From Bacteroides faecium (GTDB lineage Bacteria > Bacteroidota > Bacteroidia > Bacteroidales > Bacteroidaceae), in contig NZ_CP050831.1 in NCBI RefSeq assembly GCF_012113595.1, positions 1 through 64,000 of the forward strand: DNA of 64,000 nucleotides, written 5' to 3'. Shown here piece after piece: positions 1 through 9,190 of the stretch (the stretch's first letter is position 1; the number at the start of each line of letters is the position of its first letter). The position numbers and the translations under genes were made by a program. The notes below the pieces were generated by a model. It searched no databases, was not told the origin of the DNA, and was given only the letters and a program-made list of their open reading frames with translations.

Positions 1-1413
1 ATGATTGAATCAAATCATGTCGTACTTTGGAACCGCTGTCTCGACGTTATAAAAGACAATGTTCCTGAGACGACATATAATACTTGGTTTGCCCCTATTG
101 TTCCATTAAAATATGAGGACAAAACATTGATTTTACAAATCCCCAGCCAGTTTTTCTATGAAATACTGGAAGAGAGATTCGTAGATCTTATCCGCAAGAC
201 ATTGTATAAAGTCATTGGCGAAGGCACCAAGTTGATGTACAACGTTATGGTAGACAAGACTTCGATTCCGAATCAAACCGTGAATCTCGAAGCAAGCAAT
301 CGCTCTACGGCTATTACTCCCAAAAGCATATTTGACGGTAACAAAGCGCCTAACTTCTTGAAGGCTCCTGCTGTTCAAGACTTAGACCCGCATTTGAACC
401 CCAATTATAACTTCGAAAACTTCATTGAAGGATACAGCAACAAGCTGTCGAGAAGTGTAGCCGAAGCCGTAGCACAAAAACCCGGGGGCACTGCTTTCAA
501 CCCGTTGTTCCTTTATGGAGCATCCGGAGTGGGAAAAACGCACCTCGCAAACGCAATAGGCACGAAAATCAAAGAAACGAATCCTGAGAAAAGAGTATTG
601 TACGTTTCGGCACATTTGTTCCAGGTACAATATACGGATTCTGTACGTAATAATACGACGAACGATTTCATCAACTTCTATCAGACGATTGATGTATTGA
701 TTATCGATGATATCCAGGAATTTGCCGGTGTCACCAAGACGCAGAACAATTTCTTCCATATCTTCAATCATTTACATCAAAACGGCAGACAGCTCATATT
801 GACTTCCGACCGCGCTCCCGTGTTATTGCAAGGTATTGAAGAACGCCTGCTCACCCGTTTCAAATGGGGCATGGTGGCAGAGCTCGAAAAGCCGACTGTA
901 GAACTTCGTAAAAACATTCTGCGCAATAAGATACACCGCGACGGATTACAGTTCCCACCGGAAGTAATCGATTATATTGCCGAGAACGTGAACGAAAGTG
1001 TACGCGACCTGGAAGGTATCGTTATCGCAATCATGGCACGCTCTACTATTTTCAACAAGGAAATAGATATGGATTTGGCACAACACATCGTGCATGGGGT
1101 GGTTCATAATGAGACAAAGGCTGTTACCATTGATGATATCCTCAAAGTGGTATGCAAGCATTTCGACCTGGAACCGGCTGCCATACACACAAAATCCAGA
1201 AAGAGAGAAGTAGTTCAAGCAAGGCAGATCGCCATGTATCTCGCCAAAAATCACACAGACTTTTCAACATCCAAGATAGGTAAATTCATCGGTAACAAGG
1301 ATCATGCAACCGTACTTCACGCCTGCAAAACCGTAAAAGGACAATTAGAGGTGGACAAGAGCTTTAGCGCAGAGGTACAGGAGATTGAGTCATTACTGAA
1401 GAAAAGAAATTAA
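1..1413 (+). CDS. dnaA: Chromosomal replication initiator DnaA
   Basis: DnaA binds DnaA boxes at the origin and opens the duplex in its ATP form. The 470-residue product has the usual architecture: an N-terminal DnaB/DiaA-interacting domain (about 1-90), a short linker, an AAA+ ATPase with Walker A GASGVGKTH near residue 173 and Walker B VLIIDDIQEF, and a C-terminal helix-turn-helix domain with the signature IGNKDHATVLHA (canonical GGRDHTTV, so slightly variant as in Bacteroidetes). The window begins exactly at its ATG, so its promoter and any upstream origin elements are outside view. A long AT-rich hairpin follows the stop codon. Length and motifs make the identification secure. Confidence 0.98.
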   Translation: MIESNHVVLWNRCLDVIKDNVPETTYNTWFAPIVPLKYEDKTLILQIPSQFFYEILEERFVDLIRKTLYKVIGEGTKLMYNVMVDKTSIPNQTVNLEASNRSTAITPKSIFDGNKAPNFLKAPAVQDLDPHLNPNYNFENFIEGYSNKLSRSVAEAVAQKPGGTAFNPLFLYGASGVGKTHLANAIGTKIKETNPEKRVLYVSAHLFQVQYTDSVRNNTTNDFINFYQTIDVLIIDDIQEFAGVTKTQNNFFHIFNHLHQNGRQLILTSDRAPVLLQGIEERLLTRFKWGMVAELEKPTVELRKNILRNKIHRDGLQFPPEVIDYIAENVNESVRDLEGIVIAIMARSTIFNKEIDMDLAQHIVHGVVHNETKAVTIDDILKVVCKHFDLEPAAIHTKSRKREVVQARQIAMYLAKNHTDFSTSKIGKFIGNKDHATVLHACKTVKGQLEVDKSFSAEVQEIESLLKKRN

Positions 1414-1426
1414 AATACAAGTGTTT

Positions 1427-1499
1427 AAAGTATTAAGTATTATCCGTGCGGATACGCTTTATATGTATTTCACGCAGCTACGGTAATACTTAATACTTT
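1427..1499. repeat. AT-rich inverted repeat between dnaA and the convergent nitroreductase gene
   Basis: AAAGTATTAAGTATTA (1427-1442) is repeated as its exact reverse complement at 1484-1499, 16 of 16 bases, with a 41-base loop that also carries CCG/CGG at its base. Lying between convergent genes, it is probably a bidirectional transcription terminator. TTAATACTT recurs again at 1502-1510. It contains no recognisable DnaA box. Confidence 0.7.
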
Positions 1500-1508
1500 C
1501 TTTAATAC

Positions 1509-2252
1509 TTATTTCAAGAATCCTTGCTGACGAAGTACTTCCAATAGATTTTCAGACATAAATTCGTTATCTTTCTTTGTGTAACGTACATCTGTAAATA
1601 CCTGGGCTAAAGTTTCTTTCTTGTTTTCTTCGATAAACTGTTTATTTTCCGGCAATGATTCTTTGTATGCGTAGAGCTTCTCTATCTCTTCCGGCGTATA
1701 ATCGTGGTATTTTTCATCGTGCACGGCAGCTTCCAAGGGCAGGCGGTCTACTTGCGCGGGAATACCATCGGGATAACCTACCGTTATCGTCGTAAGAGGG
1801 AATACCAGTTCGGGCAATTGAAGAGTATCAATAATCATTTGGGGATTATAAGTAGTAGTACCCAAATAGCAAATACCGAGTCCTACTTCTTCAGCCAGCG
1901 TACAGAAAGTCTGCGCAACCAGCAAAGTATCCATAGACGCATTCATAAAAGACATTAAATTATCATAGCCCGGCACAGCTTTCCGCTGTTCGCACCACTT
2001 GCTGAAGCGACGGAAATCAGCACAAAAAGTAAGTACCACCGGTGCATTTTTTACCATCGGCTGGTTAAAATGAGCGGGCGAAAGTTTCTCCTTCATTTTC
2101 GTGTCGCGAGTGACAATTACACTATAAAGTTGCATCCCCCCCATCGTAGAAGCACGGAAAGAGGTTTCAAGCAAATCATTTAACAAATCAGGAGCAATAT
2201 CCTTCGACTGGTATTTCCTGATTGTTCTTCTGTTCTTTACGGTTTCAAACAT
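1509..2252 (-). CDS. Nitroreductase family protein (FMN-dependent)
   Basis: This 247-residue protein belongs to the nitroreductase/NfsA-like flavoprotein family, which uses FMN and NAD(P)H to reduce nitro groups, quinones or flavins. The N-terminal RRTIRKYQ motif is the FMN-phosphate binding segment, and a glycine-rich GLGICYLGTT stretch near residue 125 is typical of the family. The C-terminal extension is rich in charged residues. A longer reading frame opens at a TTG at 2267, but that codon lies inside the minus-7 promoter box at 2265-2272, so the ATG at 2252 is chosen. No operon partner is seen. The physiological substrate cannot be deduced. Confidence 0.85.
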   Translation of the reverse strand: MFETVKNRRTIRKYQSKDIAPDLLNDLLETSFRASTMGGMQLYSVIVTRDTKMKEKLSPAHFNQPMVKNAPVVLTFCADFRRFSKWCEQRKAVPGYDNLMSFMNASMDTLLVAQTFCTLAEEVGLGICYLGTTTYNPQMIIDTLQLPELVFPLTTITVGYPDGIPAQVDRLPLEAAVHDEKYHDYTPEEIEKLYAYKESLPENKQFIEENKKETLAQVFTDVRYTKKDNEFMSENLLEVLRQQGFLK

Positions 2253-2264
2253 ATCTTTTTTTTG

Positions 2265-2272
2265 CAAAGATA
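2265..2272 (-). promoter_or_regulatory. Bacteroides minus-7 box for the nitroreductase gene
   Basis: On the minus strand this reads TATCTTTG, a perfect match to TAnnTTTG. It ends only 12 bases before the ATG at 2252, implying a leader of under about 10 bases. No clear TTTG minus-33 element is seen at the usual distance. Confidence 0.55.
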
Positions 2273-2430
2273 TAAAAAGAAAAAACTATTCCACCATACT
2301 GATAGAAAAGAATAGTTTTCTTTTTGGAAAACTTTAACCTTTGAACAAAAATCAAATTTATCTGTTTATCAAATACTTAGCGCACACAAATGGAAAACTT
2401 GCAACCTGTTAATAAATTATTTCATTTTTA

Positions 2431-2462
2431 TTTTGATAGATGAAAAAACATTCTTAGCTTTG
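2431..2462 (+). promoter_or_regulatory. Promoter of the B12-dependent ribonucleotide reductase gene
   Basis: TTTTG at 2431-2435 and TAGCTTTG at 2455-2462 are separated by 19 bases. This is the consensus Bacteroides sigma-ABfr arrangement of minus-33 TTTG and minus-7 TAnnTTTG. The predicted leader is about 68 bases. No cobalamin riboswitch core was recognised in it. Confidence 0.7.
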
Positions 2463-2536
2463 CAGCTACATTTGTTAACGATAAGTAAACTTCTACACAT
2501 TACTTATTAAAAATCAGATTTAGCACAAATTGAATC

Positions 2537-5074
2537 GTGGAAAAACAAATTTATTCTTATGACGAAGCCTACGAAGAATCTTTACGATATTTTCAAGGCG
2601 ACGAGCTTGCTGCAAGGGTTTGGGTAAACAAATACGCAGTAAAGGATTCTTTCGGAAATATCTATGAAAAGTCTCCGGAAGACATGCATTGGAGAATTGC
2701 TAATGAAGTGGCACGTGTCGAATCAAAGTATCCGAATGCGCTGACAGCAAAAGAACTGTACGATTTACTGGATCACTTCAGATACATCGTTCCCCAAGGT
2801 AGCCCGATGACAGGAATCGGTAACGACTACCAGGTTGCTTCACTATCCAATTGCTTCGTTATCGGAGTAGATGGCGCTGCCGACTCATACGGGGCGATCA
2901 TCAAAATCGACGAAGAACAGGTACAACTAATGAAAAGACGTGGTGGCGTGGGTCATGACTTGTCGCACATCCGTCCGAAAGGTTCTCCGGTTAAAAACTC
3001 CGCTTTGACTTCTACCGGTCTTGTTCCGTTCATGGAACGGTATTCTAATTCGACCCGTGAAGTAGCCCAGGACGGACGCCGTGGCGCATTGATGTTGAGC
3101 GTATCTATCAAGCATCCGGATTCCGAAGCTTTCATCGACGCCAAGATGACAGAAGGAAAGGTGACAGGCGCAAACGTTTCGGTTAAACTGGACGACGCTT
3201 TCATGCAGGCTGCCGTAGAGGAAAAACCTTACGTACAGCAGTATCCTATCGACTCGGCTAATCCGTCATTTACTAAAGAAATCGACGCTTCTACCCTATG
3301 GAAGAAGATTGTTCATAACGCATGGAAATCAGCAGAACCGGGTGTCCTGTTCTGGGATACGATTATCCGCGAATCTGTGCCCGATTGCTATGCAGACCTG
3401 GGTTACAAGACCGTATCTACTAATCCGTGTGGAGAAATTCCATTGTGTCCGTATGACTCTTGCCGTCTGTTGGCTATCAATCTATATTCTTATGTAGTGA
3501 ATCCGTTCAAACCGGATGCTTACTTTGATTTCGATTTGTTCCACAAGCATGTAGCTTTGGCTCAACGTATCATGGACGACATCATCGACCTTGAACTGGA
3601 AAAGATCGAGCGCATCATGAACAAGATTGATGATGACCCGGAGAACGAAGAAGTAAAACGTGCGGAACGTGTACTTTGGGACAAGATATATAAGAAGAGC
3701 GGACAAGGTCGCCGTACTGGTGTAGGTATCACTGCCGAAGGTGACATGCTCGCTGCTTTGGGACTGCGCTACGGAACGGAAGAAGCAACGGAATTCTCAG
3801 AAAAAGTACACAAGGCAGTAGCTCTCGGAGCATACCGTTCGTCAGTAGAAATGGCGAAAGAACGTGGCGCTTTCGAGGTGTACGACAGCAAACGCGAACA
3901 GAACAATCCGTTCATCCAACGTTTGGCGGAAGCAGATCCGACACTGTACGAAGATATGAAGAAGTACGGACGCCGTAACATCGCTTGTCTGACTATCGCT
4001 CCTACCGGAACAACCAGTCTGATGACGCAGACTACTTCGGGTATCGAACCTGTGTTCCTGCCTGTTTACAAGCGCAGAAGAAAGGTGAATCCGAACGATA
4101 CGAACGTTCATGTGGACTTTGTTGACGAGACAGGGGATGCTTTTGAAGAATATATCGTATTCCACCATAAGTTCGTTACCTGGATGGAAGCTAACGGATA
4201 TGACCCGTCAAAACGCTATTCACAGGAAGAAATCGACGAGTTGGTAGCTAAGTCTCCTTATTACAAGGCTACTTCCAACGATGTAGACTGGTTGATGAAA
4301 GTGAAGATGCAGGGAAGAATCCAAAAATGGGTGGACCACTCCATCAGCGTGACTATCAATCTGCCGAATGACGTAGACGAGGATTTAGTAAACCGTCTGT
4401 ATGTGGAAGCATGGAAATCCGGCTGTAAAGGATGTACCGTATATCGTGACGGTTCACGGTCCGGCGTATTGATTTCTACGAAGTCGGAAAAGAAAGAAGA
4501 TTTACCGCCTTGCAAACCGCCTACGGTTGTAGAGGTACGTCCGAGAATTTTGGAAGCTGACGTGGTACGTTTCCAAAATAACAAGGAGAAATGGGTGGCT
4601 TTCGTCGGCCTGCTGGACGGACATCCTTACGAAATCTTCACCGGTTTGCAGGATGACGACGAAGGCATCCTGTTGCCTAAGAGCATAACTTCCGGACGTA
4701 TCATCAAGAATGTTGATGAAGACGGTACAAAACGTTACGACTTCCAATTTGAGAACAAACGTGGATATAAGACGACCATTGAAGGACTGTCAGAGAAGTT
4801 TAACAAGGAATATTGGAACTATGCGAAATTAATTTCGGGAGTACTTCGCTACCGGATGCCGATTGAGCAGGTTATCAAGTTGGTAGGCTCTCTGCAATTG
4901 AACAGTGAAAGTATCAACACCTGGAAAAATGGTGTGGAACGTGCTTTGAAGAAGTATATTCAGGATGGAACCGAAGCCAAAGGAAAGAAATGTCCGAACT
5001 GCGGCAATGAGACATTAATTTATCAGGAAGGTTGCCTGATCTGCACTAGCTGCGGTGCTTCCAGATGTGGATAA
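2537..5074 (+). CDS. nrdJ: Adenosylcobalamin-dependent (class II) ribonucleoside reductase
   Basis: This enzyme reduces ribonucleotides to deoxyribonucleotides using a thiyl radical generated from adenosylcobalamin, so it works with or without oxygen. The 845-residue sequence has the active-site segment NPCGE (296-300), the APTGT loop near residue 488 in the catalytic barrel, and a C-terminal cysteine pair region (CPNCGNE ... CTSCGASRCG) that probably binds zinc or relays electrons from thioredoxin. The start is a GTG directly followed by the family's conserved MEKQIYSYDEAYEES N-terminus; no ATG fits. It is monocistronic, with a consensus promoter upstream and a hairpin terminator downstream. 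Dependence on B12 ties this step to cobamide uptake, which Bacteroides generally cannot replace by synthesis. Confidence 0.96.
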   Translation: MEKQIYSYDEAYEESLRYFQGDELAARVWVNKYAVKDSFGNIYEKSPEDMHWRIANEVARVESKYPNALTAKELYDLLDHFRYIVPQGSPMTGIGNDYQVASLSNCFVIGVDGAADSYGAIIKIDEEQVQLMKRRGGVGHDLSHIRPKGSPVKNSALTSTGLVPFMERYSNSTREVAQDGRRGALMLSVSIKHPDSEAFIDAKMTEGKVTGANVSVKLDDAFMQAAVEEKPYVQQYPIDSANPSFTKEIDASTLWKKIVHNAWKSAEPGVLFWDTIIRESVPDCYADLGYKTVSTNPCGEIPLCPYDSCRLLAINLYSYVVNPFKPDAYFDFDLFHKHVALAQRIMDDIIDLELEKIERIMNKIDDDPENEEVKRAERVLWDKIYKKSGQGRRTGVGITAEGDMLAALGLRYGTEEATEFSEKVHKAVALGAYRSSVEMAKERGAFEVYDSKREQNNPFIQRLAEADPTLYEDMKKYGRRNIACLTIAPTGTTSLMTQTTSGIEPVFLPVYKRRRKVNPNDTNVHVDFVDETGDAFEEYIVFHHKFVTWMEANGYDPSKRYSQEEIDELVAKSPYYKATSNDVDWLMKVKMQGRIQKWVDHSISVTINLPNDVDEDLVNRLYVEAWKSGCKGCTVYRDGSRSGVLISTKSEKKEDLPPCKPPTVVEVRPRILEADVVRFQNNKEKWVAFVGLLDGHPYEIFTGLQDDDEGILLPKSITSGRIIKNVDEDGTKRYDFQFENKRGYKTTIEGLSEKFNKEYWNYAKLISGVLRYRMPIEQVIKLVGSLQLNSESINTWKNGVERALKKYIQDGTEAKGKKCPNCGNETLIYQEGCLICTSCGASRCG

Positions 5075-5113
5075 ACATCTTACGTATGTTAATTAATATA
5101 TAAACAAAAGGTT

Positions 5114-5146
5114 AAAAGGAGTCCGCGAGGGTTCCTTTTATTTTTT
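5114..5146 (+). terminator. Rho-independent terminator after nrdJ
   Basis: AAAAGGA (5114-5120) pairs with TCCTTTT (5133-5139) around a 12-base loop, followed by a T-rich run at 5141-5146. Confidence 0.75.
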
Positions 5147-5162
5147 ATTCAAAAAAATGTCT

Positions 5163-5170
5163 TATACTTG
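5163..5170 (+). promoter_or_regulatory. Probable minus-7 box for malQ
   Basis: TATACTTG matches TAnnTTTG at seven of eight positions and lies 35 bases before the malQ ATG. It is preceded by AT-rich sequence but lacks an obvious TTTG minus-33 element. Confidence 0.4.
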
Positions 5171-5205
5171 CAGTGTCTTAAATATTCAATCAAAATCTAA
5201 TATAT

Positions 5206-7887
5206 ATGATTTTATCATTTAATATCGAATATCGCACCAACTGGGGGGAAGAAGTCAGGCTTGCCGGCTTGTCCACGGAGTCTGTCCCCATGCACACAAC
5301 AGATGGTATATACTGGACGGCAGAACTGGAAGTGGAAGTTCCCCAGGAAGGGTTAACTATCAATTATAACTATCAGATAGAACAAAACGGGAGCGTTATC
5401 CGCAAGGAATGGGACAATTTCCCACGATGTATTTTCCTGTCCGGCGTCCCCAGAAAGAAATACAGAATCAATGATTGCTGGAAAAATATTCCGGAGCAAC
5501 TGTACCTTTACAGTTCGGCTTTTACGGAAGCATTATTGTCGCATCCCGAAAGGGAAAGTATTCCGCAAGGTCACAAGAAGGGACTGGTAATCAAAGCTTA
5601 TGCTCCACGCATTAACAAGGATTACTGTTTGGGGATTTGTGGCAATCAGAAGGCATTAGGCAACTGGGAGCCGGAAAAGGCTGTTCTGATGAGTGACGCC
5701 AACTTCCCGGAATGGCAGGTGGAACTGGATGCCAGTAAACTCAAATATCCGCTGGAATATAAATTCGTTCTTTACAACAAGCTGGAAAAGAAAGTGGACT
5801 GTTGGGAAAATAATCCCAACCGCTACCTGGCAGACCCGGAAATAAAGACGAACGAAACGCTCGTGATTTCCGATCGGTACGCTTATTTTGATATTCCTGC
5901 TTGGAAGGGAGCAGGTATGGCTATTCCTGTGTTCTCGTTGAAATCGGAAAAGAGTTTCGGAGTCGGTGATTTCGGAGATTTGAAACGTATGATCGACTGG
6001 GCTGTACGCACCCATCAGAAGGTGATTCAGATTTTACCTATCAACGACACAACCATGACGCATGCATGGACGGATTCTTATCCTTACAACAGTATTTCTA
6101 TCTATGCTTTCCATCCGATGTATGCGGATATGAAGCAAATGGGAACACTGAAAGATAAAGAAGCCGCATCCGGATTCAATAAAAAACAAAAGGAATTGAA
6201 TAGTCTGACTGCCATTGATTATGAAGCGGTCAATCAGACGAAATGGGAGTTCTTCCGTTTAATTTTCCGGCAGGAAGGAGAAAAGGTTTTGGCTTCCAAA
6301 GGGTTCAAAGATTTCTTTGAAGCAAATAAGGAATGGTTACAGCCTTATGCTGTATTTAGCTATCTGCGTGATGCTTACCGGACGCCTAATTTCCGTGAAT
6401 GGCCGAAATACTCTGTTTATAATGCAGAGGAAATAGAAAAGATGTGCCAGCCGGAGACGGCAGATTATCCGCATATCGCTTTATATTATTTCATCCAGTA
6501 TCATCTGCATCTGCAATTACTGGCAGCTACGAAGTATGCCCGTGAGAAGGGTGTCGTACTGAAAGGGGATATTCCTATCGGTATCAGCCGTAACAGCGTG
6601 GAAGCCTGGACAGAACCGCATTATTTCAATCTGAACGGACAGGCAGGAGCTCCGCCCGATGATTTCTCTGTGAATGGGCAGAATTGGGGATTCCCCACTT
6701 ACAACTGGGATGTAATGGAGAAAGACGGATACCGCTGGTGGATGAAGCGTTTCCAGAAGATGGCTGAATACTTTGACGCCTACCGGATTGACCATATTCT
6801 CGGATTTTTCCGTATTTGGGAAATACCGATGAATGCCGTACACGGATTGTTAGGCCAGTTTGCACCTTCCCTGCCAATGAGCCGGGAAGAGATAGAAAGT
6901 TACGGTTTCACATTCCGGAAAGAATATCTGAACCCATATATCCATGAGTCGTTCCTCGGACAGCTATTCGGGCCCTATACGAATACTGTGAAACAAGATT
7001 TTCTCGAGTTGGCAGATGAGTCCGGAATTTATCGCATGAAGCCGGGGTTTGAAACGCAACAGGAAGTGAAACAGTTCTTTGCCGGGAAGAACGACGAAGA
7101 CAGCATCTGGATTCGGGACGGATTGTATTCTTTAATCAGTAATGTATTGTTTGTACCGGACAAGAAAGAAGAAGGCAAATATCATCCCCGCATTGGTGTA
7201 CAACGTGACTTTATCTTCCGGGCATTGAGCGAAGAGGATAAGAACGCTTTTAATAAACTATATGATCAGTATTATTATCATCGTCACAATGAGTTTTGGT
7301 ATCAGCAGGCGATGAAGAAGTTACCTCAACTAACGCAGTCCACTCGTATGTTGGTATGCGGAGAAGATTTGGGTATGATTCCTGCTTGTGTGCCGTCCGT
7401 GATGAATGATTTGCGTATTCTTAGCCTGGAGATTCAACGGATGCCTAAGAATCCGATGTATGAGTTCGGACATCTGGAAGAATACCCGTACCGGTCGGTT
7501 TGCACGATTTCCACGCATGATATGTCTACGCTGCGCGGTTGGTGGGAAGAAGATTATCAGCAGACGCAACGTTATTACAATACAATGCTGGGACATTATG
7601 GTATTGCGCCTACTGTTGCGACTCCTGAACTGTGCGAAGAAATAGTACGCAAGCATCTTAACAGTAATTCCATTCTCTGCATTTTGTCATTCCAGGACTG
7701 GTTGTCCATAGACGGGAACTTGCGGAATCCGAATGTGCAGGAAGAACGAATCAATGTTCCGTCCAATCCCCGGAATTATTGGCGGTATCGGATGCATATC
7801 ACACTGGAGCAGTTGATGAAAGCACAGGGGCTCAATGATAAGATAGGTGAGTTGATTAAGTATACCGGAAGAAATCCTGAAAAATAG
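5206..7887 (+). CDS. malQ: 4-alpha-glucanotransferase (amylomaltase, GH77) with N-terminal starch-binding domains
   Basis: The enzyme transfers alpha-1,4-glucan segments between maltooligosaccharides, releasing glucose and lengthening chains for phosphorylase. The 893-residue protein is far longer than E. coli MalQ because about 260 residues at the N-terminus form two beta-sandwich modules of CBM20 type. The GH77 barrel follows. The nucleophile is the Asp near 529 in YRIDHILGFFR, the acid/base is the Glu near 720 in CGEDLGMIP, and the stabilising residue sits in STHDMSTLRGWW. There is no signal peptide, so it acts in the cytoplasm, probably on glycogen-derived or imported maltodextrin. The plant DPE2-like architecture (two CBM20 plus GH77) is a known alternative name. 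A strong hairpin follows. Confidence 0.93.
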   Translation: MILSFNIEYRTNWGEEVRLAGLSTESVPMHTTDGIYWTAELEVEVPQEGLTINYNYQIEQNGSVIRKEWDNFPRCIFLSGVPRKKYRINDCWKNIPEQLYLYSSAFTEALLSHPERESIPQGHKKGLVIKAYAPRINKDYCLGICGNQKALGNWEPEKAVLMSDANFPEWQVELDASKLKYPLEYKFVLYNKLEKKVDCWENNPNRYLADPEIKTNETLVISDRYAYFDIPAWKGAGMAIPVFSLKSEKSFGVGDFGDLKRMIDWAVRTHQKVIQILPINDTTMTHAWTDSYPYNSISIYAFHPMYADMKQMGTLKDKEAASGFNKKQKELNSLTAIDYEAVNQTKWEFFRLIFRQEGEKVLASKGFKDFFEANKEWLQPYAVFSYLRDAYRTPNFREWPKYSVYNAEEIEKMCQPETADYPHIALYYFIQYHLHLQLLAATKYAREKGVVLKGDIPIGISRNSVEAWTEPHYFNLNGQAGAPPDDFSVNGQNWGFPTYNWDVMEKDGYRWWMKRFQKMAEYFDAYRIDHILGFFRIWEIPMNAVHGLLGQFAPSLPMSREEIESYGFTFRKEYLNPYIHESFLGQLFGPYTNTVKQDFLELADESGIYRMKPGFETQQEVKQFFAGKNDEDSIWIRDGLYSLISNVLFVPDKKEEGKYHPRIGVQRDFIFRALSEEDKNAFNKLYDQYYYHRHNEFWYQQAMKKLPQLTQSTRMLVCGEDLGMIPACVPSVMNDLRILSLEIQRMPKNPMYEFGHLEEYPYRSVCTISTHDMSTLRGWWEEDYQQTQRYYNTMLGHYGIAPTVATPELCEEIVRKHLNSNSILCILSFQDWLSIDGNLRNPNVQEERINVPSNPRNYWRYRMHITLEQLMKAQGLNDKIGELIKYTGRNPEK

Positions 7888-7911
7888 ATATAGATAAAGT
7901 ACTATAAAACA

Positions 7912-7980
7912 ATATGGATAATGCGCGGATAATACAGGGGTAAGGATATCAGAACCTTGAATTATCCGCGTTATTCATAT
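7912..7980 (+). terminator. Hairpin downstream of malQ
   Basis: The arm at 7912-7933 (ending GCGCGGATAAT) pairs imperfectly with 7961-7980 (starting ATTATCCGCG). The core CGCGGATAAT/ATTATCCGCG is perfect. A T-rich stretch follows after about 10 bases, so it may stop transcription or protect the 3' end. Confidence 0.5.
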
Positions 7981-8092
7981 CTCTGATATTCTTTTTTTGC
8001 AATAATCGAATCGGTATTCATTTTATTGTTTCGCTTTACGCAGTCGTCTTTTTATTTTCTTCGTCTTCTCCATTTTATTCCAATTTATCAAG

Positions 8093-8100
8093 TATCTTTG
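8093..8100 (+). promoter_or_regulatory. Minus-7 box of the acyltransferase-folB unit
   Basis: TATCTTTG is a perfect TAnnTTTG box 37 bases before the ATG at 8138. A minus-33 TTTG is not evident. Confidence 0.55.
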
Positions 8101-8137
8101 CGCCCGAATTGCGAAATAAAAGATATTAAAAGAGAGA

Positions 8138-9190
8138 ATGGAAGGCAACCCGGGTAAACGTATTGATTTTGTGGACTTAACCAAAGGAGTCTGCATCATT
8201 CTTGTAGTCATGGCACATATTGGCGGGGCTTTCGATAAACTCGACAAGGATTCTATGTTATCTTGTTTCCGCATGCCGCTCTATTTTTTTATATCGGGAG
8301 TCTTTTTTAAATCATACGAAGGGTTATTGGGATTCATCGTCCGAAAAATAAATAAGCTGATTATCCCTTTCCTGTTTTTTTATCTAAGTGCTTTTCTACT
8401 GAAATATATCGTTTGGAAAATAGCACCGGGAGTTTTTCAAATCCCCGTATCATGGAAAGAGCTTTTGGTGGTATTCCACGGGCACGACCTTATCAAGTTC
8501 AATCCCCCCATTTGGTTCCTGCTTGCATTGTTCAACTGTAATATTCTGTTTTATCTGATACATTTCTTGCGGGAAAAGCATTTGTCCCTCATGTTCGCCC
8601 TTACACTGTTGATAGGCTGTGCAGGATTTTATCTCGGAAAGTTACAGATAGAACTACCTCTCTATATAGATGTTTCCATGACTGCTCTGCCTTTTTATGT
8701 AGCAGGTTTTTGGATTCGCAGATATAACTTTTTCCTGTTTCCAAGCCATCGGTTCGACAAATTGATTCCTGTTTTTGTTCTATTGGCATTAGTGGTGATG
8801 TATTTCACCTCGACTACACTGGGAATGCGCACAAACAACTATTCAGGAAATATCTTCCAAGTTTATATCGCAGCATTTGCAGGAATATTTATGATTATGT
8901 TACTTTGCAAAAAAGTGAAAAGGCTGAAGGTGGTTTCTTACCTGGGGAGATATTCTATTATCACCTTGAGTATTCACGGGCCTATTCTTCATTTTTTAAG
9001 ACCATTGGTAGCACGATACATTCATAATGACTGGGCACAGGCTATTGCACTCCTGTTCATAACGTTGAGTATCTGTATCTTGCTCACCCCCGTATTTCTG
9101 AAAGTAATCCCGCAAATGGTTGCGCAGAAAGACTTATTGAAAGTAAAACAAAATCAGACTAACAATCCATCATATGAAGATAAACAATAG
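8138..9190 (+). CDS. Membrane acyltransferase, family 3 type
   Basis: This 350-residue protein has about ten hydrophobic segments and the N-terminal hallmark of the acyltransferase-3 family: RIDFVDLTKGVCIILVVMAH with the conserved histidine at the end of the first membrane helix, followed by FRMPLYFFISGVFF. Members transfer acetyl, succinyl or other acyl groups to surface carbohydrates from the cytoplasmic face of the inner membrane. The substrate here cannot be inferred. The stop codon lies 17 bases inside folB, so the two genes are co-transcribed, which is an odd pairing of surface modification with folate synthesis and probably reflects only shared expression. Confidence 0.85.
   Translation: MEGNPGKRIDFVDLTKGVCIILVVMAHIGGAFDKLDKDSMLSCFRMPLYFFISGVFFKSYEGLLGFIVRKINKLIIPFLFFYLSAFLLKYIVWKIAPGVFQIPVSWKELLVVFHGHDLIKFNPPIWFLLALFNCNILFYLIHFLREKHLSLMFALTLLIGCAGFYLGKLQIELPLYIDVSMTALPFYVAGFWIRRYNFFLFPSHRFDKLIPVFVLLALVVMYFTSTTLGMRTNNYSGNIFQVYIAAFAGIFMIMLLCKKVKRLKVVSYLGRYSIITLSIHGPILHFLRPLVARYIHNDWAQAIALLFITLSICILLTPVFLKVIPQMVAQKDLLKVKQNQTNNPSYEDKQ

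Noticed and set aside
1414..1508. oriC with DnaA boxes beside dnaA
   Set aside because: No TTATNCACA-like boxes were found; TTATCCGTG is the nearest and is not a match.
2461..2536. Possible cobalamin riboswitch before nrdJ
   Set aside because: The leader is only about 70 bases and shows no B12-box core, too short for a cobalamin aptamer.
7912..7980. Third copy of the GGCACGGATTACACGG repeat
   Set aside because: The malQ hairpin has GCGCGGATAAT arms without the GGATTACAC unit, so it is a separate structure.
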